Source: Monosporascus cannonballus (taxonomy: Eukaryota; Ascomycota; Sordariomycetes; Xylariales). Taken from it: a stretch of DNA of 64,000 nucleotides. How positions within the stretch are numbered: the first letter of the stretch is position 1; every line of letters starts with the position of its first letter. Of this stretch, positions 12,450 to 26,199 are shown in pieces. Position numbers and translations under genes: made by a program. The stretch spans positions 204,082-268,081 of the forward strand of contig QJNS01000096.1 of the NCBI GenBank assembly GCA_004154925.1, written 5' to 3'. The notes beneath the pieces were generated by a model, which saw nothing but the letters and a program-made list of their open reading frames with translations, had not been told where the DNA came from and made no database searches.

Positions 12450-13400
12450 TACGAAATATACACGAATATTAGCTACATGGATATCCAGGAATTTACAAAA
12501 TCCTAAAACGGTTTTAACTTACATATTTTTTTTTTCTTAAAATAAAATTAACGGTACAGAAAATTATACGGTAATATAATATTTGCGCCAGAACAAAAAC
12601 GCAACGACATAAGTTATACGAACAGTTATAGTTATTATTAATCGCAAAACGATTATAATATTTAATTATATTCGATTTCATTATTAAATTTTTTATGTCA
12701 GAAAATCCAGTTACGGAAATATATTACTACAGTATTTTCGTAATCGTCGATCGATTTGCGAAATTTTCCTATTTCTTACTATATTATAAGGATATAAATA
12801 CCGAATAACTAGCATACATTTTTTTTTCAAATATATCTTATATATATATGGATTACTAATAAATGTTATCTTAAGTAAAGGATTAATATTTGTATTAAAT
12901 TTTTAGCAAGGGCTAATAATATAAATCGGCCTAAATTACAAGTGATTTAACGTATTTAAACTTTAAACAAATAAATAAATAAAATAAATAAATCAAACTT
13001 TAAAAGTTTATTTACGATATTACATTAATTACAAATAAAATAACTGGGTTAAAAAATTGCTAATCGTACAGTTAGGTTATAATACCAATTATTACGAAAA
13101 TATCAAAATAATATTAGCGAACGCAAATTTTAGTTTTATTTTAAAAATTTACAGAAAAATACGCGACGACGGTCCAATTAATATCAAAATAATCCTTATG
13201 TTAAAATAATTATAATAACGGTACCAAAAAAATAAAAACGGAATTAAAATTCGTACGTAACCAAATAAACAAATATTATAACTAAAAAAGGTTAAAATGA
13301 TTAATTTTCGAAAAAAGAGAAATAGTTTTTTTCGCTATAAGACATATTTAAACAAAACGACTTAGCAAAAGATTTGATTTCAAATATATCGGTTCATATA
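12450..13400 (+). pseudogene. gypsy-1 integrase, RIP-degraded
   Basis: Continues the pol frame. Recognisable stretches are the zinc-binding region around 12480-12610 (HGYPGI.KILKR), FDFI..FFMSENP, SIFVIVDRFAKFSYFL (about 12735-12775) and LSKGLIFVLNF in place of the family's SDRG..F.S.F (about 12870-12900). Integrase would insert the cDNA copy into host DNA. Not translatable here. Confidence 0.7.
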
Positions 13401-13652
13401 AAATTGTCAAACAAATCTCAGAAAATATTTATTAATTAAAACCTTTACCAAAAGTTAAATTTCATTTAATTATTTACGTAGTGTTATTCGAATTAACAAC
13501 GGATATAATTAAAATACATACGGCATAAGATAATATAAAAATAAAAAACAAATAAATATACGAAATAAAAAAACTTTCGGTTTGGGAAAATAAAATAAAT
13601 TTACTTAGTACTTAATTAAATAAAAGAAATACCCGGATTCCGAAAATACCTA

Positions 13653-15284
13653 GGTGTTATGGCTGCACCATGCCATTACGCCACCAGGGCAAAAGATCAG
13701 TGGAATGATCGCAATTGTGGCAATCATCCTAGTTAGGCGTTAGTCAAAATAAATGGCGCACCCAACCGCCCCACCCTCCAAAATTCCATTCAATTTGCAT
13801 ATAGCTTAAGAGATAGCAAGGGTTATTTGAGACACGATTGCGATGAAGCCTTTAAAAATACTTTATATGATAAATTTAGGCGTTGATTTAATGGGCTATA
13901 TGTTGTCCTCTGCCAAGAATTATATCTCTCCACCGTTGTACCATGGATTTGAATATAGCTTTTTGCTGCCCTTTATTTATTATATCCCACCCTTTTTCAG
14001 CTAGCCTTATAAGCTGCCGCGTATTGATATAAGGGTTATTCGTAATATGGGATTTGATTTTTTTAATGGTACTTTCGATCGGGTTCGTTTCGGGGTTATC
14101 GTAAACGTTTTGGATGGCGATATAGCCTTTGTTTTGGAACTACTGCTTAGTAGCTTTTGACGTATGGCTTATATCGCTATCCTGCCATATGATTAGGTCC
14201 TTACGGCCGAAGTGAAGCTTTGCAAAAGCTATCGCCCGATCCATGATCTCGATATATTTCGAAAAAATTATTTTCCTATGGGGGTTTTTAATTTCGTACC
14301 AAAAGAAAGGTAATCGCCAGTTATCTGCGGTTATTAATCCTACAGCGTAACAGGCCTTTTGTTCGTGATGTTTAAGGGGAGGATCGTAATAAAATATTTG
14401 CTAAAGGCGTTGTTCCTACCGGCGTTATCCCCGATCCATAGTAGCGTTAGATTTAACGACGGTTTACTACGCGTTATAATCCTTAGCCTTTTTTTTGACG
14501 TTATCCCTGCTTTCTCTTTTAAAGCCGAAATGTATTTTATTTTTGGAAACGAGCCTTGCGAGGAAATCTGGGTTTTCCTAATAACTACCGGTTAGCTTCC
14601 GCTGGGCTTGTTTTACCCGGTAATTTTTGGTGGAATTATTGAGCCTAGGTTTTTTCGTTTCGAAACGAGTATAAATTCTTAACGGCTTAAGGGCCCTTTT
14701 GAAAGTACTTATAAAATATTAAGGATTCGTTCCGGCCTTTTTTGCGAAAGCCTGTTACCTTAGCCGGTGGTTATTCTAAGGATTAGATATATAGTGATAA
14801 AAGTGATTAATAAGCTCGATTTGTACTTCGTCGAATTTACGTTTCCTTTTTTTTTTCGACTTGAGGTAATATATTAGGATCATTTTTTTTATTTAACGCC
14901 TCCCTGTAGTCTCGGGAATGTCGAATATCCTGAAGAGTTGGCAATTTGAAGCGCCGATATTGGGGGTGTTATTAAGCTTTTTGGCCTTCTTAAGCTTGGC
15001 TTTAGCCGTATTATTGGCGGTATTTATTAGCGTTCAAAAACGAAAGAGAAATTAAAGAATTAGAGTGGGAAAAAATTTACCGTAATCGCGATATATCGCT
15101 TTTTATGATAATGTAAAAAGATTATATGATCGTTATTGATGTTGTTAAATTACGAAGGTTTGAAATTATTATGATTTAGGTGTATTTGGAGGCTAGTTGG
15201 TGTAAGTGCGCCATTTATTTTGACTAGCGCCTGCTAGTGTTTATAGCCGTATAAGAGCTGTCACGGTGGACAAGGCCGTAACAC
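13653..15284 (-). mobile_element. Tc1/mariner-like DNA transposon nested in gypsy-1
   Basis: Comparison with the empty site in gypsy-2 (about 26175-26200) shows that about 1.63 kb is inserted here. Ends are GTGTTATGGC (left) and GCCGTAACAC (right), flanked by TAG on both sides, so the duplication is TA or TAG. A second, inner inverted repeat sits at about 13733-13760 and 15205-15235 (tagtcaaaataaatggcgca). The transposase runs on the minus strand. Composition is less AT-rich than its host element, suggesting a later arrival or milder RIP. Confidence 0.8.
13860..14950 (-). pseudogene. Tc1/mariner-like transposase, C-terminal part readable
   Basis: The minus strand from about 14280 to 13900 reads almost without stops: DRAIAFAKLHFGRKDLIIWQ then DSDISHTSKATK, FQNKGYIAIQNVYDNPETNP and IESTIKKIKSHI. 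The second Asp (in DSDISHTSK, family D.A..H.A), the family's NP.E..W/I segment and a C-terminal helical region are all in place. One TAG interrupts 'ATKQ*FQ', one transition from CAG or TGG. The N-terminal HTH part, above about 14600, is poorly readable. The protein would cut and paste the element. Confidence 0.7.
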
Positions 15285-15956
15285 TAGGAACTTATTAAAA
15301 ACTTTATTAACGCCTAACGCCTATTAAAAAGTTTTTACCAATAACGCCGAAATTAGTAAGATCGAAAATCCCTTAATTAATAAATAACTAGTCGATAAAT
15401 TCCAGATTGGACCAGTTGAAAAGTAGTATAGCCTTTGCCGAAATAACTTTGGCGGCCTTTAATTCGGCCTATTTTTCTTAACGTTCCAACTTATTTAATT
15501 TTTCTAAAAACCAAAGCTCGTAAAATAATATACGTATTATACGATTGGCTTATAATTTCTTTTATTTTTGAAACTGACGAACTTTGGCCTACGTTTACTT
15601 TATTTCTTTTTTAGGTTTTTCGAATTTTATTTTAATTTTAAAATAATTAGAAATAAGCTTTTCGAATTAAAAATAAAAAAAATAGTTAATGTCGTAAATT
15701 TTCTAATTTCGCGCCATATATTCTTTATATCGAGAAGAATTCGATAAAAATATACGACAAAATATTAAACTGCAATAAGCATAATACGAATATATAAGCA
15801 TATTTACAGTTCGAAAAGTAATAAATTTAAACAAATTATTCCGTTTTTTGTTTTTCGGTTAATCGGTTTTTTAATACGACCCGATATAATAATAAAAGAA
15901 AACTTACGAAAAAAAAAAGAAATCTGCGAAACGAAAATTATGAAAAAGGAAAATCG

Positions 15957-16326
15957 TATTATAACTTAATAAGTTACAGCCTTAGAAAACGGTCGCAACA
16001 AAAAAATAACTAAGCCATATAAGTCGAATTACGTAATTGCTCGACAAAATCGATCGTAAAGCCTATAAAGCCGAGCTCGACAAGATCGATCATAAAGCCC
16101 ATAAAGCCCGGCTCGACAGAATGAGAAAATCAAGTATATATACGCTTATTATTTCTATAATCTAAATAACTTTAGCTTGCAATAACAATTCGTTATCCAA
16201 GGCACCCTTAATATTACGAGATGTAATACGTTACTATATTTATTGCTTAGATTTCCACAATACTCCTGTTAACATAAACCCGTACGACTAAGGTTTAATA
16301 GTTGGTTAAACCCCCTAGCCGTCACA
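15957..16326 (+). repeat. gypsy-1 3' LTR
   Basis: Same orientation and near-identical order of motifs as the 5' LTR (4981-5351): tataacttaataagttacag at the start, ccctagccgtcaca at the end. A purine-rich tract (gaaaaaggaaaa) lies just upstream and could be the polypurine primer site. Confidence 0.85.
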
Positions 16327-19300
16327 ATATTGAATTTAGATTTGAGTGACAATAAAAGTAAATCCAAGAAAGTTGAGCTTTTCAGCATATTATATATTTT
16401 TCGCTAGATTAATTCGAATATTTATCTTATTTAAAACTTCGAATATTTAAGCGATTTACTTTTTATATTTCTCTACGTTTTCTTAATAAATAAGTATATC
16501 GTCGAGGTACTTAAATATAAAGTTATCTAGAAATTTTCTAATAGTAATTATAATTAATTGTTAGAAATTTATAGGAGTATTTGTAAGTTCTATAGATATA
16601 TTCGATATTTATAATATTTATATATCGTTTTCAATAGAGTTTTCTATTTTTTTGGTTAGTTATTTTAATTCGATAATAGCCGTTTCAAAAGTCCAATACG
16701 GTAAACTATTCCGCTTTATTAACGCTTTTTAATATATTTATAAAAGTGAATAACTAGCCGTTTTTAATAATATTATTATTTAGTTATTTATAATTAACTA
16801 TACGCTAATCAATAAGATTTTTATTTTAATCAATATTTTGTTTATTCTCTTTATATTCCAGTATTATAAGTATTAAATAATCTGCTAATAATAACAAAAG
16901 TTGAATTTATATTTTTTAAAAATTTAATTATATATTTCTAATAATACCTTTAAGTTTTCGAAGTTTATATAGTATATTTTGTACAATTTAAAATAATATC
17001 TTTTTGATAAGTATTTTGTGGTCCTATTAACCGTATAGTAATAACTTATAATCTCTTTTATTTTTTTAATAATTTTTGAATTTGCGTTGTTTTAAAGGTA
17101 ATATAACAGTTTGGTTTAAAATTTGTACTTGCTTAATTATGTAATAAATCTTATTAAAAAAGTTTTCGAATATTATTTTATTTTTCCAAAGAAATATTTA
17201 GCTTTTTTAATTAATTCGTAAATTATTAAAACGGAATTGAGATATTTTTTAAAAAAAATATCATATCTTACAATATTCGTTATATTTAGTAAAACTTAGT
17301 TTTAATATTTTTAAATTTAGACGGATAATTTCTTAATTTTTCGCAATATTTATTTATTTCGTATTTAAATATCTTTTCGTTTATTAAAAGTGATTTATAA
17401 GATTTTAAGTTATATCTTTAAATGATTTCATTTTTTATTATCGGAAAAATACAATCATTATTTATTTCTAAATTAATTATAATTTTAAATATTTGATTTT
17501 TATGTTAAAATGGAATTTTAATTTAATAACGTATTTTTTGGCCTTATGTAAAGGTTTATATTCACGGGCTTTTCGATATTTAGTTTTGAGGGCCTTCGAT
17601 ATTTTTAATTAACTTAATTTGCTTACAAATAGACGTTTTTATTTTCGAGACTTTTTAGAAATATACTTAGTGTAATAGTTATTCATATATTTGTATTATT
17701 AATTTTTACCTAATTAGTAATCGATAAAAACAGTCCTTTTTTAATACGAATTTTAATTCGATACTTTTTAGGTTATAAAATTGAAAATGTATATGTTTCA
17801 AAAAAAGTGTTTTTATATTCAGGAATTCGTATTAGATGTAAAATATCGAAAAGTAATATTAGTATTTTTCCGATATGGCTTTTCAATTTCGTTTTAAATT
17901 AGAATGTAAATAATAAAATCTGAGATATTTAACCTATTCAGGGGTTCTTATATATTTGCATTCGATATTAAATTCGATAACTATTTTTTGTGTTATTTTA
18001 ACTAAACATTATTATTAATTTTTCGTTTTAAAATAAATAAAATAATGAGTAAAGTAATAAGTTATAAAATGTAGTAAATTATGGAGATTTATTAAAGATT
18101 TTTTAAGTATATTATATATTTTAAAAATTTGTATAACTTTAATGATAATTATTTATAGTTATTTATATCTGGTCGAAATTGGTCGAATTTGTCGTATAGT
18201 TCGCATTACGGTATATCGAAATAACAAAAGCATTTTAACTTTATAATTATTTTGAAAGCCGTTTATTCTAAATGGTATTTCTCGGTTTTAATCTTAGAAT
18301 TCTAGTATATGAAATAATTTTTATATATTAGTATATTGCTCTAGATTTAAGTAGTTATGGCAATAATGAACTCTGTCTAAAACAGTGTCAGATTAACTTT
18401 TCTTTCTTTTTTTTACCTTATTATTTGTTTTTTATTTAGTTATTTTAGCTTTTTTTGGAGTTAAGAAACTTTTTTCTTAGAATTTCTTTTTATTACAGAA
18501 CGATATTCGTTTTTACAATGTCTTTTTTTTTGTTATAATTAGAATATTTTATATTTGACCTTTTTTGAAGCTTTTTAAAGTGATATTTATTTTTTTTAAA
18601 AAAATTTGCCGTTATTTCTTTTAATTCGACTATTAAACCTTTCGTCCTTATTTCGTTTGCCGCTTCCTTTCTTTCCAAACACCGATTAAAAATATGTCGG
18701 TTGGCGATAATAATTTTGTCAGTATATTTTTAAAAAAAATTATTTCTAGGTTTCATATATAGTTTATTTTTAAGCTAAGATTTTTAGCTATTTTAATCAG
18801 GATAAAATAACGCATTTTTATTAAATTTAAAATTACCGTTAAACAATTAAATTTAATTGAACATTTAACTATTAACCTAATATAATAAAAAAATAATCTT
18901 TTTAATTACATATTAATTTTCTAGTTAAATTTTCAAACAAGATTTGCATTTCTTTTTCGAAATACTGATATTTATTAAATATATAATTTATTATATCCGA
19001 AACATTGTTAAGGTAATCTTGTAGATAATTCTTTATAATGAGTTCGAATTACGAAAAAACCTTTCGAGCAAATAGCAGTAAAATAGCTATTACTTATTAA
19101 TAATTTTCTGTTAAGAAATTCTTATAAATTTTTAGGTGAAATCTGGCCTAGACTAGAAATCCTTTTACGTCCGTAATTTTAATATGGGGTTTTGAAAATA
19201 TTAGCTTATAATTCTTAACGTTTAGTATTTCGTTGTAATTAAGAAGTAAAACAATTTTTTTTATAATTGATTTGTGCTAAATAATAATAATGTCAAAGTT

Positions 19301-20273
19301 TTTCCATATATTTGTTTTATACTAAACGAAAGTAAATAAAAATTACTTCCTTAATTTTGCCCTTTGGCGGAGCTAAACTTTAATGAAACTGGCTTATTTT
19401 TTTTCTTAACGAGTCGAATATTTTTCTTTTCCAAGCTTTAAAGTTTCTGAGTCAAGAAGTCTAATTTTTCTTTTATAGTAAATATTTTGTTTTTTTCTTC
19501 AGGATCCCAGTCCCATATTCTTTCTTTATTTTTTCCTTAGTTATTTTTTTCCGACTTCTTTTTTAGCATTTTAATGATACCTTTAAAGGTCTGAGTAAGT
19601 TATTATTAAAATTGCGAAAATAATAGGCCTTTTTAAGATCGAATAGTAAGGAGTACTATGTTATTTATTGATTAAAGAACTTTTTCTATAAAGAATAAAT
19701 CGTTTAATTTAGTTACTGATCTTTTATTAGTTAATAACGAGAATCGGATTTATTATTTATTTTTTAACGTCGTTTTATATTGTTTGTTACATTAAATTTA
19801 AGAAATTTTATATATTAATTAGGCGAAAAATTCGTAGTTGGTTATTAATTAAGGAATTATTAAAATGTAACGAACCTATTATATATTTACTTAGAGATAT
19901 AAGCAGCATCAGAAATGGGTTTTTAATTTACAAATAATAATAAAGCCAGGAATAATTTCGAGTTTTATTCGTTAAAAAGATTTGCAGATTTTTCTCTTAA
20001 TTAAAGAATAATATGTTTAATTAAAAACTTAGATTAATAATTATGGAACGAAATTAATTCAATTTTATTAATACAAGAGATTAATTATATATCCATCTTT
20101 TCTTAAATCAATATATCGTAGATCTAGATGATTTATGTGATCTGATTAATCTATTAAATTATTTAGATCACATCAACTAGACCAAGAACCTTGGGCCGAG
20201 GTTTAGCCGTTGCGCACTTGCGCTAGGCTTTAAAGAGAGTCTTCTTAAGACGAGAACCCCTGTTCTCGTAACA
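16327..20273 (-). pseudogene. gypsy-4: 5' half (LTR end, gag, protease, RT), RIP-degraded
   Basis: The minus strand near 16520-16490 reads FKYLDDILI, the gypsy RT catalytic box, followed by a VFEVLQ..NIRI-type stretch and TFL..., breaking off at the gypsy-1 insertion. The frame resumes at 4980. Upstream (17000-20000) minus-strand frames are too broken to define gag/protease precisely. The last 100-200 bases before 20273 are GC-richer and, read on the minus strand, start TGTTACGAGAACAGGGG, a plausible LTR start. Length and order suit one Ty3/gypsy element of a family different from gypsy-1/2. Confidence 0.65.
18493..18678 (-). other. Short open stretch in gypsy-4, not a gene
   Basis: A 61-codon lysine/asparagine-rich open frame within gypsy-4. 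It is compatible with a gag fragment on the element's own strand, but no motif is visible and AT-rich composition alone can produce it. Confidence 0.2.
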
Positions 20274-20278
20274 GTTAC

Positions 20279-20441
20279 TGTCAGATATAAGGGACATCAG
20301 TTGTATGTGTATTGATGACCAGTTGCAGATGCTCTAAAATGCGCACTGCACTTCAAGGTGATCTAGTTCCGGAACATATATGTTCCGATCAAAGGGAATT
20401 TTCCGTATATGGAATACTAAAATATTCCCTGCTAACTAACA
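20279..20441 (-). repeat. copia 3' LTR
   Basis: Starts TGTCAGATATAAGGGACATC on the plus strand and ends ctaactaaca. It aligns along its whole length with 33925-34081; differences are mostly A/G and T/C. Contains the short palindromic 'ccggaacatatatgttccg', also present in the other copy as 'ccggaatatatatgttccg'. Confidence 0.85.
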
Positions 20442-23400
20442 TACCCCTTTAATACCTTAAAGTATTTACGATATTGATTATCATAATTCTTAAAGCTATA
20501 ATTATTATTTTATTTTTCCTCCGGTAATTGAATTTTTTTAATTAGTTAATTCTTTTAAAAAAACGTTTCGTAAAATATTCTTTTATTAATCGAAAAATTC
20601 CGTAATATTTATTAATTTTAATTATTTTTTAATATCGTTAAAAAGTTTATATAATAAAGTTTTCGTTAAAAGGTTATTTAATGCATTATTCCTAAACGTA
20701 TAATTTATTTTAATTAATATTTTTACAATTTATTATAATTAATAATTGTATATATTTATATGCCGTAATTTCGTTATTTATAAGGTAATATCGGCGTTAA
20801 GAAGCCGCAAAATTTATTAGTTATCGTATTATATATTTAATAATTTTATATTTAAACTAATCTTTAAGTTTTTAATTAATTAAATAATAAATTAATTTTT
20901 TAATACCTTATACAAAAAATAATAACTTTATTTTTATTATAAGAACAATAATTATATTTTGCTTATTTGCCCGTTATTTTATTAATTTTCCAAATAATTC
21001 TATAACGTAAATTTAAAAGTTTTTTCGATCGATCGTATTATCCGTAAAAAAATATTATTTCAGGTATTTAATAAATTGTTATTGCCGAATTATAACGTTA
21101 ACGCTTTCGTTCCGATTAGGTATAATATAATTCGGTCGGCCGCTTTATAATATACGTTATTAAAATCCAAGTTAAATCGAATAAGTTGAAATATTATAAA
21201 GAATATATTGGATCGCACATTAATTGTTACGAAAAGAAATAAAATCAATTTTTTTAATATTTGTTAATAAAATTTAAATGAGTTAAATTAAAATTTAGTA
21301 ATAATTTAATATTAGGTATAAGTATTTTTAAATATTTATTTTTTTGAGTATTAAGTTTTTTAATTTATTTATAAAATTAAATTAAAATAACCATATTTTC
21401 TTATTAAATTTATTTTTAAGTATTTCGATATCGAAAGAATCTTATAAATTTTTAATATTTATTAGGGTATATCGTATTAATATTTATTAAATTAATTAAT
21501 TAATACGATTTTAATTTTTTCGTAATATATTATAATAATATAATTTATAAAAAACACTAATATTTTTTAATAAATATAATAATAAGGTTTGTAAAAGACG
21601 AAATTAAATTTTAAATTTTTAAATGGTTTGATAAAGTCCTTTTGTTATAACAAAAATAATTCCCTTAATCCATATAATACTTTTTTAATTAGAAAACTTT
21701 TATTATATTATAAATATCTTAAAAGCATTTTTATATATATTTTATAAGGTAAATTAGTATTTATAAAGGCGTTTATAACGTTATATTACTTAAATTTTAA
21801 ATCGAATTTAGCCGTAATAGTAATTAAACTTCGAAACGACCTTTTAACGAAAATAATTGCATATATATCGCTATAAGTGGTTTTAAATTATTAATCGCTT
21901 TACACGATAAAACGAACTGTATAATTTTAAATTTAGCTATATTTATTAAATTTATGAACGTATATTTATAAGTATTTTAAACTTTATTTCCCTTTATCAA
22001 AAAACTAATTAACGGCTTTTTAAAATCGTATTTGTTATGGCTTTATACGTAAACCTTTTCGGCTTTACGGGATATTTTTCTTAATAAATATATATTTAGG
22101 TTTTTATGGTTTCGCGGCGGTAACGGTAAATTACGCCTATGTATCCGGTTTTATAACTTAAATACTTTTTTATATATTAAAGTATTATTAATTTTTCGAT
22201 TAAGGTAATACGTATTTCAAATCATTATTTTTTTTTAAATTTCCGTAATTTACAAGCCGGTTATCGAACGTATTTATAAAAAGAGTTAAACATTTTATAT
22301 TAAATGCAGCTTCCATATCTTATATTTATTTCGGATAGTATTTTCTTGGTACGAAATATAAAGGACGCCTACGTTTTTTACTCGTAAAGTGCTTTCTTTT
22401 TTTATCGTTACTTTGGGTTAAATAATATAAGGAAAAGTTAGTACTACTTTTATTTTTTCTATCAGCATAATAATCGTAATAGTTATTAAGGTAAACGTTA
22501 ATGGCGATAATGGTTTAAAAAACGTAGATAGTTCGATTATAACGGTTATATAAGGATAATTAATTTTTTACGAATAAGCTTATTTTTTCATTTCGTACTT
22601 ATTTTACGTTAGTACGTTTTTCAAGTTATTTTTTTGTTTAGCCGGTAATTCAATTGTTGTATTTAAGTTTTTATCTTTTCTTTATATATAAATTAAATAA
22701 TTATCGTTTTAATTAGGTATTTTTATTTGTTAAAATAATTTTTAGAACATTTCTTCTATAATATATAAAAAATTATTTTTTAAGTTTTTGATATTATTTA
22801 AAAAGATAGTCTTTTCGTTAAATTATATATTTCGAATAATAATAATTTTATTAATTAATAAATTCCAAATGTCGTAAATATTCGTAAAGCGGTAATTAAC
22901 GAAATAGCCAATTTATATTTTGGTATTTAGTTTTTAAAATCTTTATTTTTTATAGTAGTAATTATTATAAGGTAAACAATATAACGGTATATTTGTAAAT
23001 AGGTTTGTTAAGGTTTTCGATTAAATATTATAACATTTTTTATACGCCAGATAAATATAATAAATTTCGTATAAGTTGTGCCAAAAGATTATATATTTAA
23101 AAATACGGTTATAAATATATATTGCCGTTTTAAAGAGATTTATAAGTAAGAACGAAAGTAATTTAACGTTATTTTGTATCGTAATTATTTTTTCTTTAAT
23201 TATACCTTTTAAGCGCTTTACGTTTCCGTTTTGGACCTAGGTATTCTGTATTAAGGGCTTAAGTCTGATATTAAAAGAAAGCAATTAAAGTATATTTCGA
23301 AATTGGTAACTTTTCAGAATTTCGTTATCACATTTGATTATTTATAAAAAAATTTATTTTGGTTTTTTACGATCTTTAGGAGGTATCGAAACGTTATAAT

Positions 23401-25121
23401 TAATATATTTTCTTTTCGAGTTTTAAGATAAATATCCTAAATAGAATCTAAATATTTGTCGGTGGCAAATATAACATATTTGTATTTTTTAAAAACGTTT
23501 TTCAAAATTTATAAAGTCGATAACCATTTTCTGTCCTAATTGGGATGTGTTTTTTTAGTTTGCGGCGTATTAATTTTTTAATTTTCGCCTTGCTATATAT
23601 TTGACATTTAACTATTATAAAACCCTTTAGGCGGACTTTTTTCGTATAGGATTATAATTAAGCGATTATTTCAAGACCTAGATAATTTAATTTTAAATAT
23701 TATATAATATCGTTACCGGTCCATAATAATTTCGCTATATTTAAATTAACGTTTCATTTATAAATAACCAGGGTTACAGAAAATATTATTGTGTTAATAT
23801 TTTTAATAACAAATTAATTAAATTTTTTTAACGTAAGAATTACTTAATTATATTTATTTCAAATATAATTATTAATTTTTTTATTATTTTATTAATTGTT
23901 TTTTTTTCGAAACTGCTGAAATAATATCACATTATATAGGAAATTTTCGTAATGGACCATATCGTATAAACGTAACGTTTTCGTATCGTTAAAGCTTTAA
24001 AATATTATATTAACTTTTTCGTACTTTTTAATCGGAATAAAATTGTTATCTACGTATATTTCGTTATTTTATACGATAGAGTTGAAATTTAAAAATCTGG
24101 TAATTAAGTTAAAAAATATGTATCGTAAACTTTACGTCCAGAATAGCTAAATTCCTTAAAAGGTAAAATAAGGTGCTTATGGCGCTATGCTAATTAATGA
24201 TTAAAAAATATACTAGTATTCGTTATACCCTTTTTAGGAACTAATTTATCTTTTATACAATAAGTTTTTCCATAGTTTTCGATAAATAGTTAATTTTTCT
24301 CCTTTAAAAAATAATCGGCGGAAATTCGTTTTTGGATATATATTATTAACTTATCGTTAAAACGAAAACATTTCAAGGGTTTTCCCCGGAATATATAATA
24401 ACAATTAAATAATATATAATAATTAATTAAGCACGTTTTATAACGGGTATCTTATACATTTAATTTTTAACGTTTTCGCTTATTACGGGTTTAGTCCGTA
24501 TAAGAACTTTTATAATTATTTTGTTTTAGCTTACGGTTTGGAGTTTTTCCTTACGGTTTAGGGTTAATATTCTTAAGATTTTCCTAATTAAGATTATTTT
24601 AATTAAGAAAATTTGCAGGTATTCTTTAAAACGTTAAAAACGTTATCTTAATATTTTTTAACGATTATTGTAAGTTCGTTATAATTTAATAATTTAATAA
24701 GGTTACTATTATTTCTTACTAATTAATTATATTATTATTAATTTCGATCTTTTATACCATTTAAAAAATAAGTATTTAGGTCCCGATACTAAGGACTAAT
24801 AATATATATAGGTCGTTAATTTATACGATCGTTATTTTCGTTTCTAGAATATTATATCGTTATCCCTAGGCTATAAATTTTTACTATTTTACAATTTATT
24901 CGTTTAAGTTTTTTGTTAATTTCGAAGCTTACTTTAACCGTTTACGGTATTTTCGTTAGGTATTAATTAGGAATTTGCTATTGTATATTTTGCCGGATTC
25001 GCCTAAGCTGGTATATTATTTTCGTAAATGTTTCCTAGAAAAAGGCTAATTTCTTTAATCGCTGAAAATATTGACTTTAGGATTTATTTCGTAAGGTCGT
25101 TAATATTTTTACGAAAAATGT
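20442..25121 (-). pseudogene. copia integrase/reverse transcriptase region, RIP-degraded
   Basis: Minus-strand frames show, from high to low coordinates: integrase remnants about 24000-23000; a segment about 22900-22830 reading NIYDIWNLLINKIIIIRNI*FNEKTIF, the copia 'YRVWDP..NKV..SRDVVFDE' motif; and RT about 21800-21600 reading INAFINTNLPYKIYIKM, then KKVLYGLREL, matching D..NAFLNG.L.EE.YM and KALYGL.Q. This fixes both superfamily and strand. Stops are frequent; no functional protein. Confidence 0.8.
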
Positions 25122-25126
25122 CGTAT

Positions 25127-25509
25127 TGTAACGGCTAGGGGTTTAACCAACTATTAAACCTTAGTTGTACGAGTTTATATTAACAGAAGTATTGTGAGAC
25201 TTTGTAGCAATAAGATAATTTAGTTACGTTTTTTAATAGCAAGATATAAAAGTTATATTATAAACGATTAATATTAATAAGTATTATAAGCTAAAGTTAT
25301 TTAAATTATAGAAATAATAAACGTATTATATTTGGTTTTTTTAATCCTGTTAATTCTGGCTTTATGGGCTTTACGATTAATTTTGCCGAGCCCGGCTTTA
25401 TAGGCTTTACGATCGATCCTGTTAAGCTATTACGTAACTCGACTTATATGGCTTAGTCATTTTTTTATTGCGACCGTTTCCCGAGGCTGCAACCTATTAG
25501 ATCATAATA
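25127..25509 (-). repeat. gypsy-2 3' LTR
   Basis: Plus strand starts TGTAACGGCTAGGGGTTTAA and ends ttagatcataata. In the element's orientation it starts TATTATGATC, a RIP-altered TGTTATGACC. It provides the uninterrupted reference (ggcttagtcatt) used to find the Tc1 insertion in the other LTR. Confidence 0.9.
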
Positions 25510-25722
25510 CGATCTTCTTTTTCCATAATTTTCGTCTTAAAGAATTTTTTTCTTTTTCCTTTTATAATTTTCTTTTCATTATATCGGGTTATATTAAAAA
25601 AATCGATTAACAAAAAAACGAAAAAGCGAAATAATTTGCTTAAGTTTATTACTTTTAGAACTATAAATATACCTATATATTCGTATTATGTTTATCGCGG
25701 ATTATTATTTTATCGTACTTTT

Positions 25723-25908
25723 TTATCGGATTTTTCCCGATATAAGGAATGTATAATACGGAATTAAGGCCTTTGTAACGTTAACGATTTTTTTATTTTT
25801 TAACTTAAAAAACTTATTTCTAATTATTTTAAGGTTAAAACGCAACTTAAAAAAACTAACAAAAAAATAAAATAGATATAAGCTAAAGTTCGTCGGTTTT
25901 GAAAGCAA
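25723..25908 (-). pseudogene. Chance open stretch in the gypsy-2 3' region
   Basis: A 61-codon Phe/Leu/Lys-rich frame between integrase and the 3' LTR. No motif is visible and no corresponding frame stands out in gypsy-1. Probably not a protein. Confidence 0.2.
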
Positions 25909-26199
25909 AAGAAATTATAAGCCGATCGTATAATACGTATATTATTTTGCGGGTTTCGGTATTTAGAAAAGTTAGATCAATTAGAACGTTAAGAAAAATA
26001 GGCCGAATTAAAAGTTACTAAGGTTATATTAATAAAGGCCGTATCTTTTTTTAACTAATTTAATCTGGAATCCACCGATTAGTCGTTTATTAATTAAAGA
26101 ACCTTTGATTTCGCTGATCTCGGCGTTGCTGGTAAAAGTCTTTTAATAGACGTTAGGCGCTAATAAAAATTTTGGTTAGTTTTTAGGTGTTTTCGAAAT

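Larger units (their letters stand above)
4981..16326 (+). mobile_element. gypsy-1: Ty3/gypsy LTR retrotransposon, RIP-degraded, with two nested DNA transposons
   Basis: Two direct LTRs of about 370 bp (4981-5351 and 15957-16326) enclose gag, RT, RNase H and integrase in + orientation. Subtracting the two nested elements leaves about 6.1 kb of internal sequence, close to the roughly 6 kb of gypsy-2, its relative on the opposite strand. It sits inside the RT/RNase H part of gypsy-4. The flanking five bases (attct and atatt) do not form a clean target duplication, perhaps because of RIP and drift. All reading frames contain many stops. Confidence 0.85.
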
